24,452 nt of DNA from a virus, in IMG/VR virus record IMGVR_UViG_3300024057_000011, positions 1 to 24,452 of that record, one strand, 5' to 3'. Shown here in pieces: positions 1 to 8,188 of this stretch (the first letter of the stretch is position 1; each line of letters begins with the position of its first letter). A program made the position numbers and the translations under genes. The notes under the pieces are model-generated. The model had not been told where the DNA came from. It made no database searches and worked only from the letters and a program-made list of their open reading frames with translations.

Positions 1-490
1 GAAACTGACCAGAGCCAGGGCTGTCGAAAGTGATGTTTTTTGCTGACCTCTCAAGCTTAGAGAACCCCGTGTGAGTGGCGGATGCCCACGGGTTGTATTC
101 CGAGGTGTCTGAATCAGAACTGCTTAGTAGATAGGCTGAGTAGTAGACACGGGCATCGTCAGCAACCAGATCAATACCCAAGCTCGCTCGAGTATTGTCA
201 GTGTCAGCATTAGCACCGAAGATAACCTCGCTTGCCGCATTCACCTTCGCTATGTCGATGTTTCCAGATGTGGCAGACGCGCCCATTAGGAAGTTAGAGT
301 TAAGGAGCATTGCGCCGCCAGCCTGAAACAACGTCCTCTTGTTGGTCACGTCAAACTCAACGACCTTGGCTGTGCCCACCGAGTCATCAGACACAATGAT
401 GTTCTGGCCGGCAGTGATTGGCGTGATCCAGTTGGCCCCAATGTTGTTGTAGCCGCCTACGGGGATGATTTGGTTAGTGATTGTTGCCAT
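1..490 (-). CDS. Truncated virion structural protein (N-terminal 163 residues)
   Basis: An open frame starts at ATG 488-490 and runs off the left edge without a stop. The visible protein begins MATITNQIIPVGGYNNIGAN and is rich in Ser, Thr, Asn, Gly and Asp with alternating hydrophobic residues, as expected of a beta-rich, non-enzymatic virion protein. There is no signal peptide, membrane segment or catalytic motif. It starts 3 nt after the stop of the adaptor candidate (TAAGCTATG) with no good SD, so translational coupling is likely. Its place after capsid and adaptor genes suggests a tail, decoration or fibre-attachment protein. The structural assignment rests on position and composition only. 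Confidence 0.6.
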   Translation of the reverse strand, partial: MATITNQIIPVGGYNNIGANWITPITAGQNIIVSDDSVGTAKVVEFDVTNKRTLFQAGGAMLLNSNFLMGASATSGNIDIAKVNAASEVIFGANADTDNTRASLGIDLVADDARVYYSAYLLSSSDSDTSEYNPWASATHTGFSKLERSAKNITFDSPGSGQF

Positions 491-493
491 AGC

Positions 494-1153
494 TTAAGTC
501 GCAAATGTTACATCACCCGTAGATGCTTGAAATACCTTGGGGTGAAGGCTTCGTAGTTTCTGGGAAGCAGCCCTGTCTCTCTTGGCGGCAGCTTTCCCGT
601 TCAGATAATCTTTCTCGTATTTGAGTAGTAGTATCTCCTTGTCTCCACTAAAGAGATGCGGATACATGGTGAGAACACCCCAGGCGAGAGTCCTGTGGTG
701 CGCTCGAGCAAACTGAGGAGAATTGCTAAGAACTATTGTTGGTGGAGTTTTGTAATAGTGAAGGACCAAGGCCCAACTGTCGCCCGTAGGCACTTCCTGT
801 GCGAGAATGATATCATCACCGTGGCGGGTCCAGATATTGTAGCGTCTATCGTCCTTTCTCAACCAGGTGCGATAATCACGGTTAATCCAAGGATCTCTCT
901 GCCCATCAACGAAGAGGGCATGTTCCTTCTCGAAGTCGCTAATGGCAAAGTCAGTTACGATAGAGGCTGTGTCGTCACCAGCAGTAAGGGTGTAGGTCCC
1001 AGACGTAAGAAGTTCGTCCGGCCTGATCTCCGTGACAATCTCATCATATTTGACCTTCAGCGTGGCATAAACGTCGGTATATAGGTCACCATCAATATCC
1101 GTCGACGTGTCCAGCTTAAGGAACACCAGGTCCAAGACTTCTTGGAAGGTCAT
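494..1153 (-). CDS. Head-tail adaptor (connector) candidate
   Basis: This 219-residue soluble protein begins MTFQEVLDLVFLKLDTSTDI. The N-terminal helical segment, a central beta-rich part (residues about 45-130) and a YYKTPP stretch near residue 133, followed by a basic helical C-terminus, resemble podophage adaptor proteins that dock under the portal. Adaptors of this kind usually lie just downstream of the capsid gene, as here. The start has only a weak SD and follows a 55-nt gap containing a terminator-like hairpin, so its expression may be lowered relative to capsid. A different small neck or tail protein cannot be excluded. Confidence 0.5.
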   Translation of the reverse strand: MTFQEVLDLVFLKLDTSTDIDGDLYTDVYATLKVKYDEIVTEIRPDELLTSGTYTLTAGDDTASIVTDFAISDFEKEHALFVDGQRDPWINRDYRTWLRKDDRRYNIWTRHGDDIILAQEVPTGDSWALVLHYYKTPPTIVLSNSPQFARAHHRTLAWGVLTMYPHLFSGDKEILLLKYEKDYLNGKAAAKRDRAASQKLRSLHPKVFQASTGDVTFAT

Positions 1154-1170
1154 GAGCCAACACGCAGAGG

Positions 1171-1198
1171 GAAGAAGAGGGAGTTCCTCGCTCCCCCC
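1171..1198 (-). terminator. Terminator-like hairpin after the head genes
   Basis: Read leftward, a GGGAG/CTCCC stem (arms 1191-1195 and 1179-1183) with a 7-nt loop is followed by the pyrimidine run TCTTCTTCCC. It lies in the only clear gap between capsid-region genes. The U run is interrupted, so partial termination or attenuation between head and neck genes is more likely than a full stop. Confidence 0.35.
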
Positions 1199-1208
1199 TG
1201 CTCCCTAG

Positions 1209-1577
1209 TTATGCGCTTGTTCTACCGTGAATCAACTTACAGTCAATCACGCCAGCGGCATCGGTGGACAAACTGTTCACCACCACTACGTTGACGGATG
1301 TCGTGTCAGTTGGATTCACAAGGCTCGAGCCCGCAGCTACTCTCAACTCATAGCACGTCCCAGCGGCACTGGTTGCGAGGTCCTGAGTCAAAACAGTAGT
1401 GCCCGAGTTGAGTACCTGCACACCCGCGCCCGTTGAAGGGGCAGTTACAATGCGCAGATCTAGCCCAATAAGTCTCCACTGCTTAGTCTTAGACCACATC
1501 GTTTTCTCAGTGATGGCCGCCGAAGGAGTGCTAATGGTGAAGGTTGTTTCCTGAACATTTGTATAATCAGTACTCAT
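1209..1577 (-). CDS. Small head protein, possible capsid decoration protein
   Basis: This 122-residue protein begins MSTDYTNVQETTFTIS. It is rich in Thr, Ser, Val and Ala and appears to be all beta (for example VVVVNSLSTDAAGVIDCKLI near the C-terminus). It has no cysteine cluster or membrane segment. It starts directly on the stop codon of the major capsid gene (TAATG at 1575-1579) behind a strong SD (ACGGAGGT), so it should be made at levels close to capsid. Size, composition and position suit a head decoration or stabilising protein. I do not recognise the family. Confidence 0.6.
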   Translation of the reverse strand: MSTDYTNVQETTFTISTPSAAITEKTMWSKTKQWRLIGLDLRIVTAPSTGAGVQVLNSGTTVLTQDLATSAAGTCYELRVAAGSSLVNPTDTTSVNVVVVNSLSTDAAGVIDCKLIHGRTSA

Positions 1578-2536
1578 TACACACCTCCGTAGTTCATGAT
1601 GGCACCCTCAGTGTGGAGCGTGAAGTTTTTAGGGGCCTGAAAACCTTCCATCGACTGCCAAGCAATACCCGATTGGTTTCCAAAATCCATCCCCACGTTC
1701 AACTGCACTCGGAAGTGAAGCGGATATGGCCCAAGAATCTGCTTGATGGCTTCAAAGCCGCAAACAAATCCACTTGGGTTAGAATTCGCCGCCGTTAGAG
1801 AGAACGCATCATTATCAACAATGAGTCTCAAGCGACCAATCTTTCCAACCTCACCGTTTAGCACCTCACCAACCATCCCCTCACTGTACTTGGCAATATC
1901 GACATACTGACCGGCGGCAGTTCCAAGGAGCAAGTCGCTCTCCAGTTCTGGGCGTCCAATCATGATGAAGTTCTTGCCGTCAGCAGGTGGAGTGTTGTTG
2001 TTGTCCAAGTCCTTAACTAGGGTAATTGCGTGTAGCCAGTTAAAGGACGAGTTCGCGGTGCCGGTCACGGTTCCATCTGTGGTTAATGTTCGCGTGGTTG
2101 CAGCGGTCGCAACGTAACCAAAGGAGGCTTGCGCCACCAGTGCGGTGTAAATCACCTTGTTTCGTGTGCGAGCAGCGTTATCACGCAGCGCCTTAATTGT
2201 CTCGTCCCTAACTGAAAGACGATCCAAATCAGCACGGCTTCCTGTCCAAAGAACGCCAAGCGCCCTCCGGTAAATAGTCCCCGTTACTTCAAAGATTGGG
2301 GTCTGATACGTCGGCACAGGCTGTAGCTCGGTCAGGGCAGTGTCGCCAAGAGTGGTTAGACGGCCCACGATTCGAGTTGTCACCCGGTCGCCGCTGTTTT
2401 TGCCGATGTTAAAATCCGTCGCTGGCGATACTACCTCAAAACATCTGGTCTGCTTTGCAGCCAAATGCCGAGCCTTCATCGACAGTTCCGGGTTTCCGTA
2501 GACACCGGCTGATATGGAGGTCCATGTTGCAGCCAT
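1577..2536 (-). CDS. Major capsid protein
   Basis: At 319 residues it matches the size of HK97-fold coat proteins. It follows a scaffold gene and precedes a small head protein. The segment around residues 45-110 (KNSGDRVTTRIVGRLTTLGD, then a stretch ending TALTELQPVPTYQTP) has the pattern of the E-loop and spine helix seen in N4 gp56-like and P22-like coat proteins, and the alpha-helical run SVRDETIKALRDNAARTRNK follows. There is no N-terminal delta domain, consistent with a separate scaffold. The SD AGAGGAA lies 7 nt before the ATG. The protein should assemble into the procapsid shell around scaffold and portal. Fold assignment rests on pattern and gene order. Confidence 0.8.
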   Translation of the reverse strand: MAATWTSISAGVYGNPELSMKARHLAAKQTRCFEVVSPATDFNIGKNSGDRVTTRIVGRLTTLGDTALTELQPVPTYQTPIFEVTGTIYRRALGVLWTGSRADLDRLSVRDETIKALRDNAARTRNKVIYTALVAQASFGYVATAATTRTLTTDGTVTGTANSSFNWLHAITLVKDLDNNNTPPADGKNFIMIGRPELESDLLLGTAAGQYVDIAKYSEGMVGEVLNGEVGKIGRLRLIVDNDAFSLTAANSNPSGFVCGFEAIKQILGPYPLHFRVQLNVGMDFGNQSGIAWQSMEGFQAPKNFTLHTEGAIMNYGGV

Positions 2537-2547
2537 TGGTGTTTCCT

Positions 2548-3270
2548 CTAATCATCAATATTCATGGCACGGTTATGTTTAGAGACTATTTCTTCCATTT
2601 CCTTTTTCATTTCAGCCTCCTCGTCAAATGTGCTTTCTTGCGACCCACCGGGGGTACTTGCGCTCTTGCTCGGCACCGAGGCTGCCGCTTTTACACGCGC
2701 CTCAAAATTGCCCAGTCCGAGATTTTCAACGAGATCATGATATTGTTTCACAGCAGCATCAAACCGTTCCGTAATGGTTCCTTCGTTCGGGTTCATAGTG
2801 GCGTAGTAAGAACCGATAGTGCTCCACTCCTTGTCAGTAAGGGGGACGTTATTGTCTTCGTGTCTGCGCCGCTGAGTGTTGAGAGCTAAATCAAACTCAT
2901 CGTCTATGGCCTTCTTTTCGTCGACTGTCTCAACTGCCTTTTGTGCAGCGGCGTCAATCACTTCCGAGAAGGTGCCTACTGGGTCTTTAAGGAACTGCTC
3001 TACTACTACCCGCTGTTGGTTGGTGGCGTTTCCTCCCTGAAGGGCTGTAGTTGCAGCATTCAGTCTGTCCTGCAAAGCCTTTGTTTGGTCTGCCGCCTCT
3101 TTCACAACTTTGTCAGTCTCACCCTTCTGCGCGACAATCGCCTCGGCAATCGCCGATTTGGTCAGGGCCTCGACCTGCTCCATTGTTACACTCGGCGGAG
3201 TCGTACTGCCTTCTGTTTTAGGTGCAGTATCGCCCGTGGGTGTAGTTGGGTTTTCTGTTTCTAGCGTCAT
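2548..3270 (-). CDS. Capsid scaffold protein
   Basis: This acidic, mostly helical protein has 240 residues. The N-terminus is disordered and rich in Thr, Pro and Glu (MTLETENPTTPTGDTAPKTE). A long coiled-coil stretch with regular Ala, Gln and Lys follows (residues about 35-130). The C-terminus is short and charged (EMKKEMEEIVSKHNR), as expected of the coat-binding tail of scaffolds. The frame extends upstream to a TTG at 3294, but ATG 3268-3270 is preferred because AGAAGGAC lies just upstream. It sits between portal and capsid, the classical scaffold position, and its start overlaps the previous gene by 53 nt. It would be expelled during procapsid maturation. Confidence 0.75.
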   Translation of the reverse strand: MTLETENPTTPTGDTAPKTEGSTTPPSVTMEQVEALTKSAIAEAIVAQKGETDKVVKEAADQTKALQDRLNAATTALQGGNATNQQRVVVEQFLKDPVGTFSEVIDAAAQKAVETVDEKKAIDDEFDLALNTQRRRHEDNNVPLTDKEWSTIGSYYATMNPNEGTITERFDAAVKQYHDLVENLGLGNFEARVKAAASVPSKSASTPGGSQESTFDEEAEMKKEMEEIVSKHNRAMNIDD

Positions 3271-3511
3271 GTTGGTCCTTCTTATTTCTTTCAATCGCGT
3301 TTATCTGTACGTCGTTCTGCTCGAAAATCCATTCGTGCCAATCAAGTACTTTGCACATTCCCTGAGCATAACGAACTTGCGCTTCAGAGGACTCCGAATC
3401 CTTCAGTATGTCCTCTGACTCTTTCTTCATGGCCCTAATTGGCTGAGCAATGAACCGCTGATATTGCGAGTCTTGCTGAAGCCTTTTTAGGAACATTTGC
3501 TTGTCTTTCAT
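3218..3511 (-). CDS. Small helical protein between portal and scaffold
   Basis: This is a 97-residue charged protein with a predicted helical body (residues about 1-75, including AQGMCKVLDWHEWIFEQNDV) and a basic C-terminal tail. Its ATG overlaps the portal stop (ATGA at 3508-3511), so translation should be coupled to portal. Its end overlaps the scaffold start by 53 nt. A small gene at this place is common in podophage head modules, but I do not know a function. It could help portal or scaffold assembly. Confidence 0.6.
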   Translation of the reverse strand: MKDKQMFLKRLQQDSQYQRFIAQPIRAMKKESEDILKDSESSEAQVRYAQGMCKVLDWHEWIFEQNDVQINAIERNKKDQHDARNRKPNYTHGRYCT

Positions 3512-5649
3512 TGAACTGCCGCTCCATTAACTGGTGCTGGTTCTTCATCGTTAAGTCCCATGATGTCCAAAACTTCTGGTGGGACGGGTTGAATCTGTAG
3601 CCCCATTTGCGCCGCAAACTCAGCGTGAACCTGAATGTGGCCAGAGGTTGCATCGTTTGGCGTGATTAGAACTTGCTCATAGTGAACATTGAGGTGGACC
3701 TGATGCTCCTCGTCTGGGTGTGGCTGAATCATCTTGTCGTCAGCGAGTATCCTATTCTCCTCTCGAGCAGTGTCGTGTGGAGTGTTCTGGCGAATGAGTT
3801 TGTCAGTATCGAGACTAAGGGCTTCCCCTAAACCACGAAGAACTTCTTTATAGTCAATGTCCGCATCCATGCTCGGGTTCTGTCCTCCAACAGTAACGAA
3901 CTCGGTAAGACGCTGCGCCCGGTCGTTTCTCTCCAGGATGTCCCTAAAGCCATGAATCTTGATTCGCCAAGGACTCATCACCTCATTGTAGCGAGCAATT
4001 TTGTCAACACCGACGAGTAAATCAAAGTCCGCCCCGGTTATGACTCCCTGATCCCGTATGCGCTCTAGGTTGCCTCTCTCAAATCCATGTTGAAGGATAT
4101 TGGCCAATACTCTTTTAGCAGTGGGCCTTATCACCTCGTTGTCGACAATGGCACCCATGGTCGTTTGGGATTGCCCTTGACGAGTCAAGTTGGAGCGGAT
4201 TTCTTCTGCTGTAATTCTTGCACGAGAACTCGGGTTGCTCTCCTGGGTGTCTACCGAAGAGCCCTGCTCTGCTGTAAGCTGCAAGAACTGGACGGCCTGC
4301 AACACACTAGCCCCCACACCCACACCTACGGGCAGTTGAGAGAAAATCTTTCCGGCATCACCAAGCCCCTCGATTAATGCGGCTGGCTCGATACCGTTTT
4401 CTAACTGAGATGGGTCTGCGATTTTAGAGGAGTCATAGACAGTGGGATTAAGAACGGCCAGTTTCAGCATATCCATGTAGAGGCTGAAGATGTCGTTCAT
4501 CAGTAAGTTCTGGTCAATGCCAGGATCGGCAACTCCGGCACCCACTCCTTTAAACGGCACCTTGGAGAAGGTCGCTGTGTAGTAGGGAGACTCCTGAGTG
4601 TAGTAAGGGTTTTGTTGGTCCTTGCAGAGAACATCGTTCACGACAACAAAGTGCTTGTTCTCTTCGAGAATAGCCCCGTCCTTGTCTAATAGCGGGCCAT
4701 AGTAGTTGAGCAACTCACATTCGGGGAAGTAAGGACTAGATTCCTCTAGCTGGTTCTTCTGGGCATAGTCCTGCCCTTCCCTGGTGCTGGAGTGAGTGAG
4801 TCCGGCGTTGGCCGTGCTGCCCTCGGCGTTCCCGCCTTTCAGCACGTCTTTTCTCTTCCTGGGGTCAAGAATGCCGTTTTCAAACCAAGCCTCTAACTGA
4901 TAGAAGCGCCAAAACTGCTGCTCAATGTCATAAAGGGTGTCGTTAATGTTGCTGACGTTGGGTTCCCAGAAGCGGTTGAACGGATTGATTAGATCAAACT
5001 GACTCCCTAACTGCATCACCTTCTTACTGCCAATGCGCATGTTGGCAATGCGGCTACCCACGGGAGTAAGCTCCTTCACCGCCTTTTGGAGTGCCGCCTC
5101 CATCCCCTCCTCGTCGTTGGCGAAGTCAACTCCGTCCTGCTCTATTTTGGACGCTATCTTCTCTAGTTCCTTCTGGTCCTGCTTCTCGAGGTTATCAACA
5201 ACTATCTGCGGCTTCATAGCCAGCCTTGGGGTTACGGAACAGCCCATTGGAAGCACCCCATAAATACTTCCAATCAGCATCCCCTCGTAGAAGCGAGTCT
5301 CAAAGTCGGTCTGTCCGAGTTCGTAGCGAAGCATGTTTTGAAGAATGCGGGTGAATTCCGCGTCTGCGTCATCACTCTCGAGACTCAGAATCTCCGGCTG
5401 GCTGAAGATCATGTTGTAGGCGGTGGCTCCCCCTTGCCTCACCACGGCGGAGAACAAGGGAATAAACACCCTACTCATCCACGGATTCTCATCGCGGGTC
5501 TTTCCCCAGTCCTGCTGATTTCTAAAGAGGCTCTGCGCCACCTCCCAACGGGACCTGTCAGGCTCCATCTTCATTTGGGAGAAGCGCCGAACCTCGTTCA
5601 CCTGCTCGACGATATGCGTCTGTCGTTTCTTACCAGTGAGGCGGACCAT
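3508..5649 (-). CDS. Portal protein (P22-like size class)
   Basis: The 713-residue product is close in length to the P22 portal (about 725). It is mostly alpha-helical, with a conserved-looking opening (RFSQMKMEPDRSRWEVAQSL, then NPWMSRVFIPLFSAVVRQGG) that matches the wing region of podophage portals. A helical stem region follows in the middle, and a Gln- and Pro-rich crown or C-terminal segment at the end. It forms the dodecameric ring at one capsid vertex that binds terminase and adaptor. A TAGGAG SD lies 6-7 nt before the ATG. It lies downstream of the terminase and upstream of the scaffold, as expected. Confidence 0.85.
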   Translation of the reverse strand: MVRLTGKKRQTHIVEQVNEVRRFSQMKMEPDRSRWEVAQSLFRNQQDWGKTRDENPWMSRVFIPLFSAVVRQGGATAYNMIFSQPEILSLESDDADAEFTRILQNMLRYELGQTDFETRFYEGMLIGSIYGVLPMGCSVTPRLAMKPQIVVDNLEKQDQKELEKIASKIEQDGVDFANDEEGMEAALQKAVKELTPVGSRIANMRIGSKKVMQLGSQFDLINPFNRFWEPNVSNINDTLYDIEQQFWRFYQLEAWFENGILDPRKRKDVLKGGNAEGSTANAGLTHSSTREGQDYAQKNQLEESSPYFPECELLNYYGPLLDKDGAILEENKHFVVVNDVLCKDQQNPYYTQESPYYTATFSKVPFKGVGAGVADPGIDQNLLMNDIFSLYMDMLKLAVLNPTVYDSSKIADPSQLENGIEPAALIEGLGDAGKIFSQLPVGVGVGASVLQAVQFLQLTAEQGSSVDTQESNPSSRARITAEEIRSNLTRQGQSQTTMGAIVDNEVIRPTAKRVLANILQHGFERGNLERIRDQGVITGADFDLLVGVDKIARYNEVMSPWRIKIHGFRDILERNDRAQRLTEFVTVGGQNPSMDADIDYKEVLRGLGEALSLDTDKLIRQNTPHDTAREENRILADDKMIQPHPDEEHQVHLNVHYEQVLITPNDATSGHIQVHAEFAAQMGLQIQPVPPEVLDIMGLNDEEPAPVNGAAVQ

Positions 5650-5658
5650 GCCTGACTC

Positions 5659-5907
5659 CTACAGTGGGTCTTTCGCGTGTCGACTAGTAGGAACAGTTTT
5701 GCCTATACCCTCTCTCTTAGCGTCGTAGCCAGGATCGGGAGATTCGCTTTTCATTGAGCCAGTGCCATCACCTTTGGGCATCGACCAACTTTTGACCTCT
5801 GAGCCACTAGATCCGCCAGTTCTCTTGGCACACTCAGGACCAGACTTTTCTGGCATCTTTCCCACGCCAAGCGGGGCTTCTTTGTACTGAGCTTTATTGC
5901 TAGGCAT
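5659..5907 (-). CDS. Small hydrophilic protein between terminase and portal
   Basis: This 82-residue low-complexity protein is rich in Lys, Gly, Ser and Pro (for example SMPKGDGTGSMKSESPDPGY) and is probably disordered. Its ATG sits on the terminase stop (TAATG) behind a very strong SD, CAGGAGG, that lies inside the last terminase codons. It is 9 nt from the portal start. The strong SD argues that it is real. It may be a minor head or assembly factor, but no family is recognised. Confidence 0.6.
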   Translation of the reverse strand: MPSNKAQYKEAPLGVGKMPEKSGPECAKRTGGSSGSEVKSWSMPKGDGTGSMKSESPDPGYDAKREGIGKTVPTSRHAKDPL

Positions 5908-7634
5908 TACTTACCTCCTGGTATTAGGGGTTGCATGTGAAATCCGTCGTCATAACGGGATATATTCATGGAAGGTTCGGTTTCGCGCTGAGTTGAGGGC
6001 CTGAATCCGATTGTTCTCGGGGCCTGCTTTCGACGCCTGAAGTGCTGAGGTTTGGTGAAGCGGTCCACCATTAAGAACAACCGACGAGCTTGATAGTCCG
6101 TCTTGGCTGTCTTAAATCTGTCGCACGCTAGTCCGTATAACTCACCATTATACTTACAAACGGCAACAATGGCGGTGAAGTCTGCATCATCATCGACTGA
6201 AAAAGCCGGGTCCATCCAGATGAAAACACCTGGCGCAGATTCCGCACTTCCCTCATGAGCTAAATTGGTAGCACATGCAAAGGCATCAATGCAATCATCT
6301 TTTCCTTTGGGGAAGTCCCTAATCTCTTGTCCGAGACTATCATCGGCTAAAAGTATGCTCCTTTCTAGGTGGCACTGACCGTCCGCTATCCAGTGCTGAA
6401 GATTGGTCTTAATCTTAGTCTCTTTGTTCATTGTTTTCGGGGCGTTATACCCCTCAATGGGGAAGCTGCGATTCTCCTTTTTCATCATGGCCCGGAAGGT
6501 GGTTACGAGGTTCGCGGCCTGGCTGTCACACTCCACCCCAACTTTTATTACTCGGCCCAGTGAAAATGGCGGTATCTTGAGGAAACTCTTCAACATTTCG
6601 ACATCAAATTGCCGGTCAACGTCCCTCATGGGTTGATTCCAATACTGCCCAGAATAGCGATGTCCAGCATTAGATTTGTGAGATGCATCTGTCTCTTCGT
6701 TCTGCCCGACAACCATCTCATTGCCGCTCATATCGAAGTAAGTGGTGCGCGGCCAGATGAAATACCCCTGCTTGTCCTTGATGCCCAGCACCATCTTCTC
6801 GAGTGGCGCGTGTGTCCCTACCTTCTTGTCTTCCAGAATATCAGCATAAACATCGTCATATTCCCAGCGGGTGCCGATAACGATGAAGGGCACATAGTCA
6901 TTAAGGGTTCTCATTGCCTCGCCGTAGAACTTCTTGACCTTCTTCATCTTCACGGGCGAGTCAGCAATTTCCTCATTAATCACATCATCAAGAATCATCC
7001 CGCCGTTCCAGTGGGAACCAGTAATGTTACCCATTACGCCATAGCTCCCGATGGCCGGATCGATGCGCTCTACGGAAAAATCCCCCTCAGTCATGGCATC
7101 AAGGTTGAGCCAGTAGCCCTTATCCCCCCACTTGTCTCCTGGAACCACGTCAGGGAAGCAATGCTGATAATTCTTGTTGTTTGAGATGATTTTGGAGTTA
7201 ACTTTGGCCATTTGGTTGGCCTTACCCTCCGCTGCATTGCAAATAACGCAGGTAACGAAGGGGTTTCTGGCTAACCACCATGCCGGTCGGCAGGCAGTGA
7301 TGCTTCCAGACTTGCCGTGATCGCGCGGAACAAGGAGTAGGCACCCAGGATCGGCCTCATAGCGGTCAATAAAGGGTATAATCTCCTCGCCGTGGAGCCA
7401 CGGGTCCATCCAGCGGTATTGAAGGATCTCGTTAAGGTAAAACCAGTAGTCAGTCTTGGCGAATTGCGCCGTTGCCTGGAAGAACGCTAGCGGATCCTGC
7501 TCCTTTATCTGCCTTAGAAGCTCTCTTTGCTCTTCTAGCCTTCTTTCGCACGGGGCTTTTCGGCCCTTGAGCTTCGGGTTTCGGGCTATTGGCCTGAGTT
7601 TCTTCGACACTATCTTCGTTTTCGGCAAATTCAA
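5907..7634 (-). CDS. terL: Terminase large subunit with permuted nuclease domain
   Basis: This 575-residue DNA-packaging motor cuts concatemers and pumps DNA through the portal. The N-terminal ATPase has Walker A VPRDHGKSG (residues 102-110), Walker B MILDD (213-217) and the coupling motif VIGTRW (252-257). The C-terminal nuclease has all three acidic motifs, but in the order VGVECD (E368), KGKDDCIDA (D446, D447), then MDPAFS with DADFTAIV (D475). In the usual family order the DPAFS motif comes first. The domain therefore looks circularly permuted, with no stop or frame break. The start is uncertain: the longest frame begins with TTG at 7634 without a clear SD, overlapping the upstream gene by 185 nt. 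A GTG at residue 9 is an alternative. Confidence 0.9.
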   Translation of the reverse strand: MNLPKTKIVSKKLRPIARNPKLKGRKAPCERRLEEQRELLRQIKEQDPLAFFQATAQFAKTDYWFYLNEILQYRWMDPWLHGEEIIPFIDRYEADPGCLLLVPRDHGKSGSITACRPAWWLARNPFVTCVICNAAEGKANQMAKVNSKIISNNKNYQHCFPDVVPGDKWGDKGYWLNLDAMTEGDFSVERIDPAIGSYGVMGNITGSHWNGGMILDDVINEEIADSPVKMKKVKKFYGEAMRTLNDYVPFIVIGTRWEYDDVYADILEDKKVGTHAPLEKMVLGIKDKQGYFIWPRTTYFDMSGNEMVVGQNEETDASHKSNAGHRYSGQYWNQPMRDVDRQFDVEMLKSFLKIPPFSLGRVIKVGVECDSQAANLVTTFRAMMKKENRSFPIEGYNAPKTMNKETKIKTNLQHWIADGQCHLERSILLADDSLGQEIRDFPKGKDDCIDAFACATNLAHEGSAESAPGVFIWMDPAFSVDDDADFTAIVAVCKYNGELYGLACDRFKTAKTDYQARRLFLMVDRFTKPQHFRRRKQAPRTIGFRPSTQRETEPSMNISRYDDGFHMQPLIPGGK

Positions 7635-7800
7635 TCACCGGACGAATGTGCGCAAACAGTGCAGGAGCAAACCAGCCAGCATAAACATCGCCGGTCCTCC
7701 CATTTTCCGTGCAGGCGTCGACGATGGGCTCCGGGTCCTCGTAAAGCTTACTGCATGTTCCGTCTGGCAGTTGTAGAAAGTATTTTAATCCCGGTTCCAT
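7450..7800 (-). CDS. Hypothetical protein overlapping the terminase start
   Basis: A 116-residue protein. Its N-terminal half looks folded (MEPGLKYFLQLPDGTCSKLY, then a GWFAPALF patch). Its C-terminal half is low complexity and rich in Lys, Arg, Ala and Pro. The C-terminal 185 nt overlap the terminase frame. An SD (GGGGA) lies about 7 nt before the ATG, and the gene overlaps the end of the preceding gene by 53 nt. The folded part lies wholly upstream of the overlap, so the basic tail may be the constrained partner. It has no known family. A role with the terminase is possible because the two are probably translated together. Confidence 0.5.
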   Translation of the reverse strand: MEPGLKYFLQLPDGTCSKLYEDPEPIVDACTENGRTGDVYAGWFAPALFAHIRPVIEFAENEDSVEETQANSPKPEAQGPKSPVRKKARRAKRASKADKGAGSASVLPGNGAIRQD

Positions 7801-8185
7801 CCATGTCCCCTATCTTTTTCTTAGATAGATAATCATCGACTAGTTGTTTGCCCTTTCCAGTAGGTTCGGCTGGCTTGACCGGCACACGCTGAATCTTACT
7901 GGTGGCATTCCAACCCTTACGACAGGCCAGTACATGCCGGGCTTTCTGAAAATCATAGTTCTTGTATTTCTCAGGAAGTTCCTGCCCCATTGCGTCCATC
8001 ATCACCAAATGCTCGAGGATGTTGTAGGACTCCTCTTCCACCTCCATGAATCGCTTCAGGTGCAATCCGCGAAGTTCCATAAATTCCAGGAACTCCATGT
8101 CCAATATCTTCGCGCAACCAGTATAGTCAAGAGGATGTGAGCGCAAATGCTCGAGAACTTCCAGTATCTTTTCAGTCAGGTCCAT
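7748..8185 (-). CDS. Candidate terminase small subunit
   Basis: A 145-residue protein. Its N-terminus (residues about 3-45, LTEKILEVLEHLRSHPLDYT then GCAKILDMEFLEFMELRG) resembles a helix-turn-helix. A helical middle region follows, then a basic, flexible C-terminus (SKKKIGDMDGTG). This layout of DNA-binding head, helical oligomerisation region and tail fits small terminases, and the position one gene before the large subunit supports it. Such a subunit would recognise the packaging site and load the large subunit. Sequence alone does not prove the family. The SD is weak (AAGG close to the ATG), and the start follows the upstream stop by 3 nt. Confidence 0.4.
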   Translation of the reverse strand: MDLTEKILEVLEHLRSHPLDYTGCAKILDMEFLEFMELRGLHLKRFMEVEEESYNILEHLVMMDAMGQELPEKYKNYDFQKARHVLACRKGWNATSKIQRVPVKPAEPTGKGKQLVDDYLSKKKIGDMDGTGIKILSTTARRNMQ

Positions 8186-8188
8186 GCC

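Noticed and set aside
656-1084. A 142-codon plus-strand frame opposite the adaptor gene
   Set aside because: It is antisense to a well-supported gene and has no SD or recognisable domain. Similar antisense frames at 6609-7184 and 2455-2889 were rejected for the same reason.
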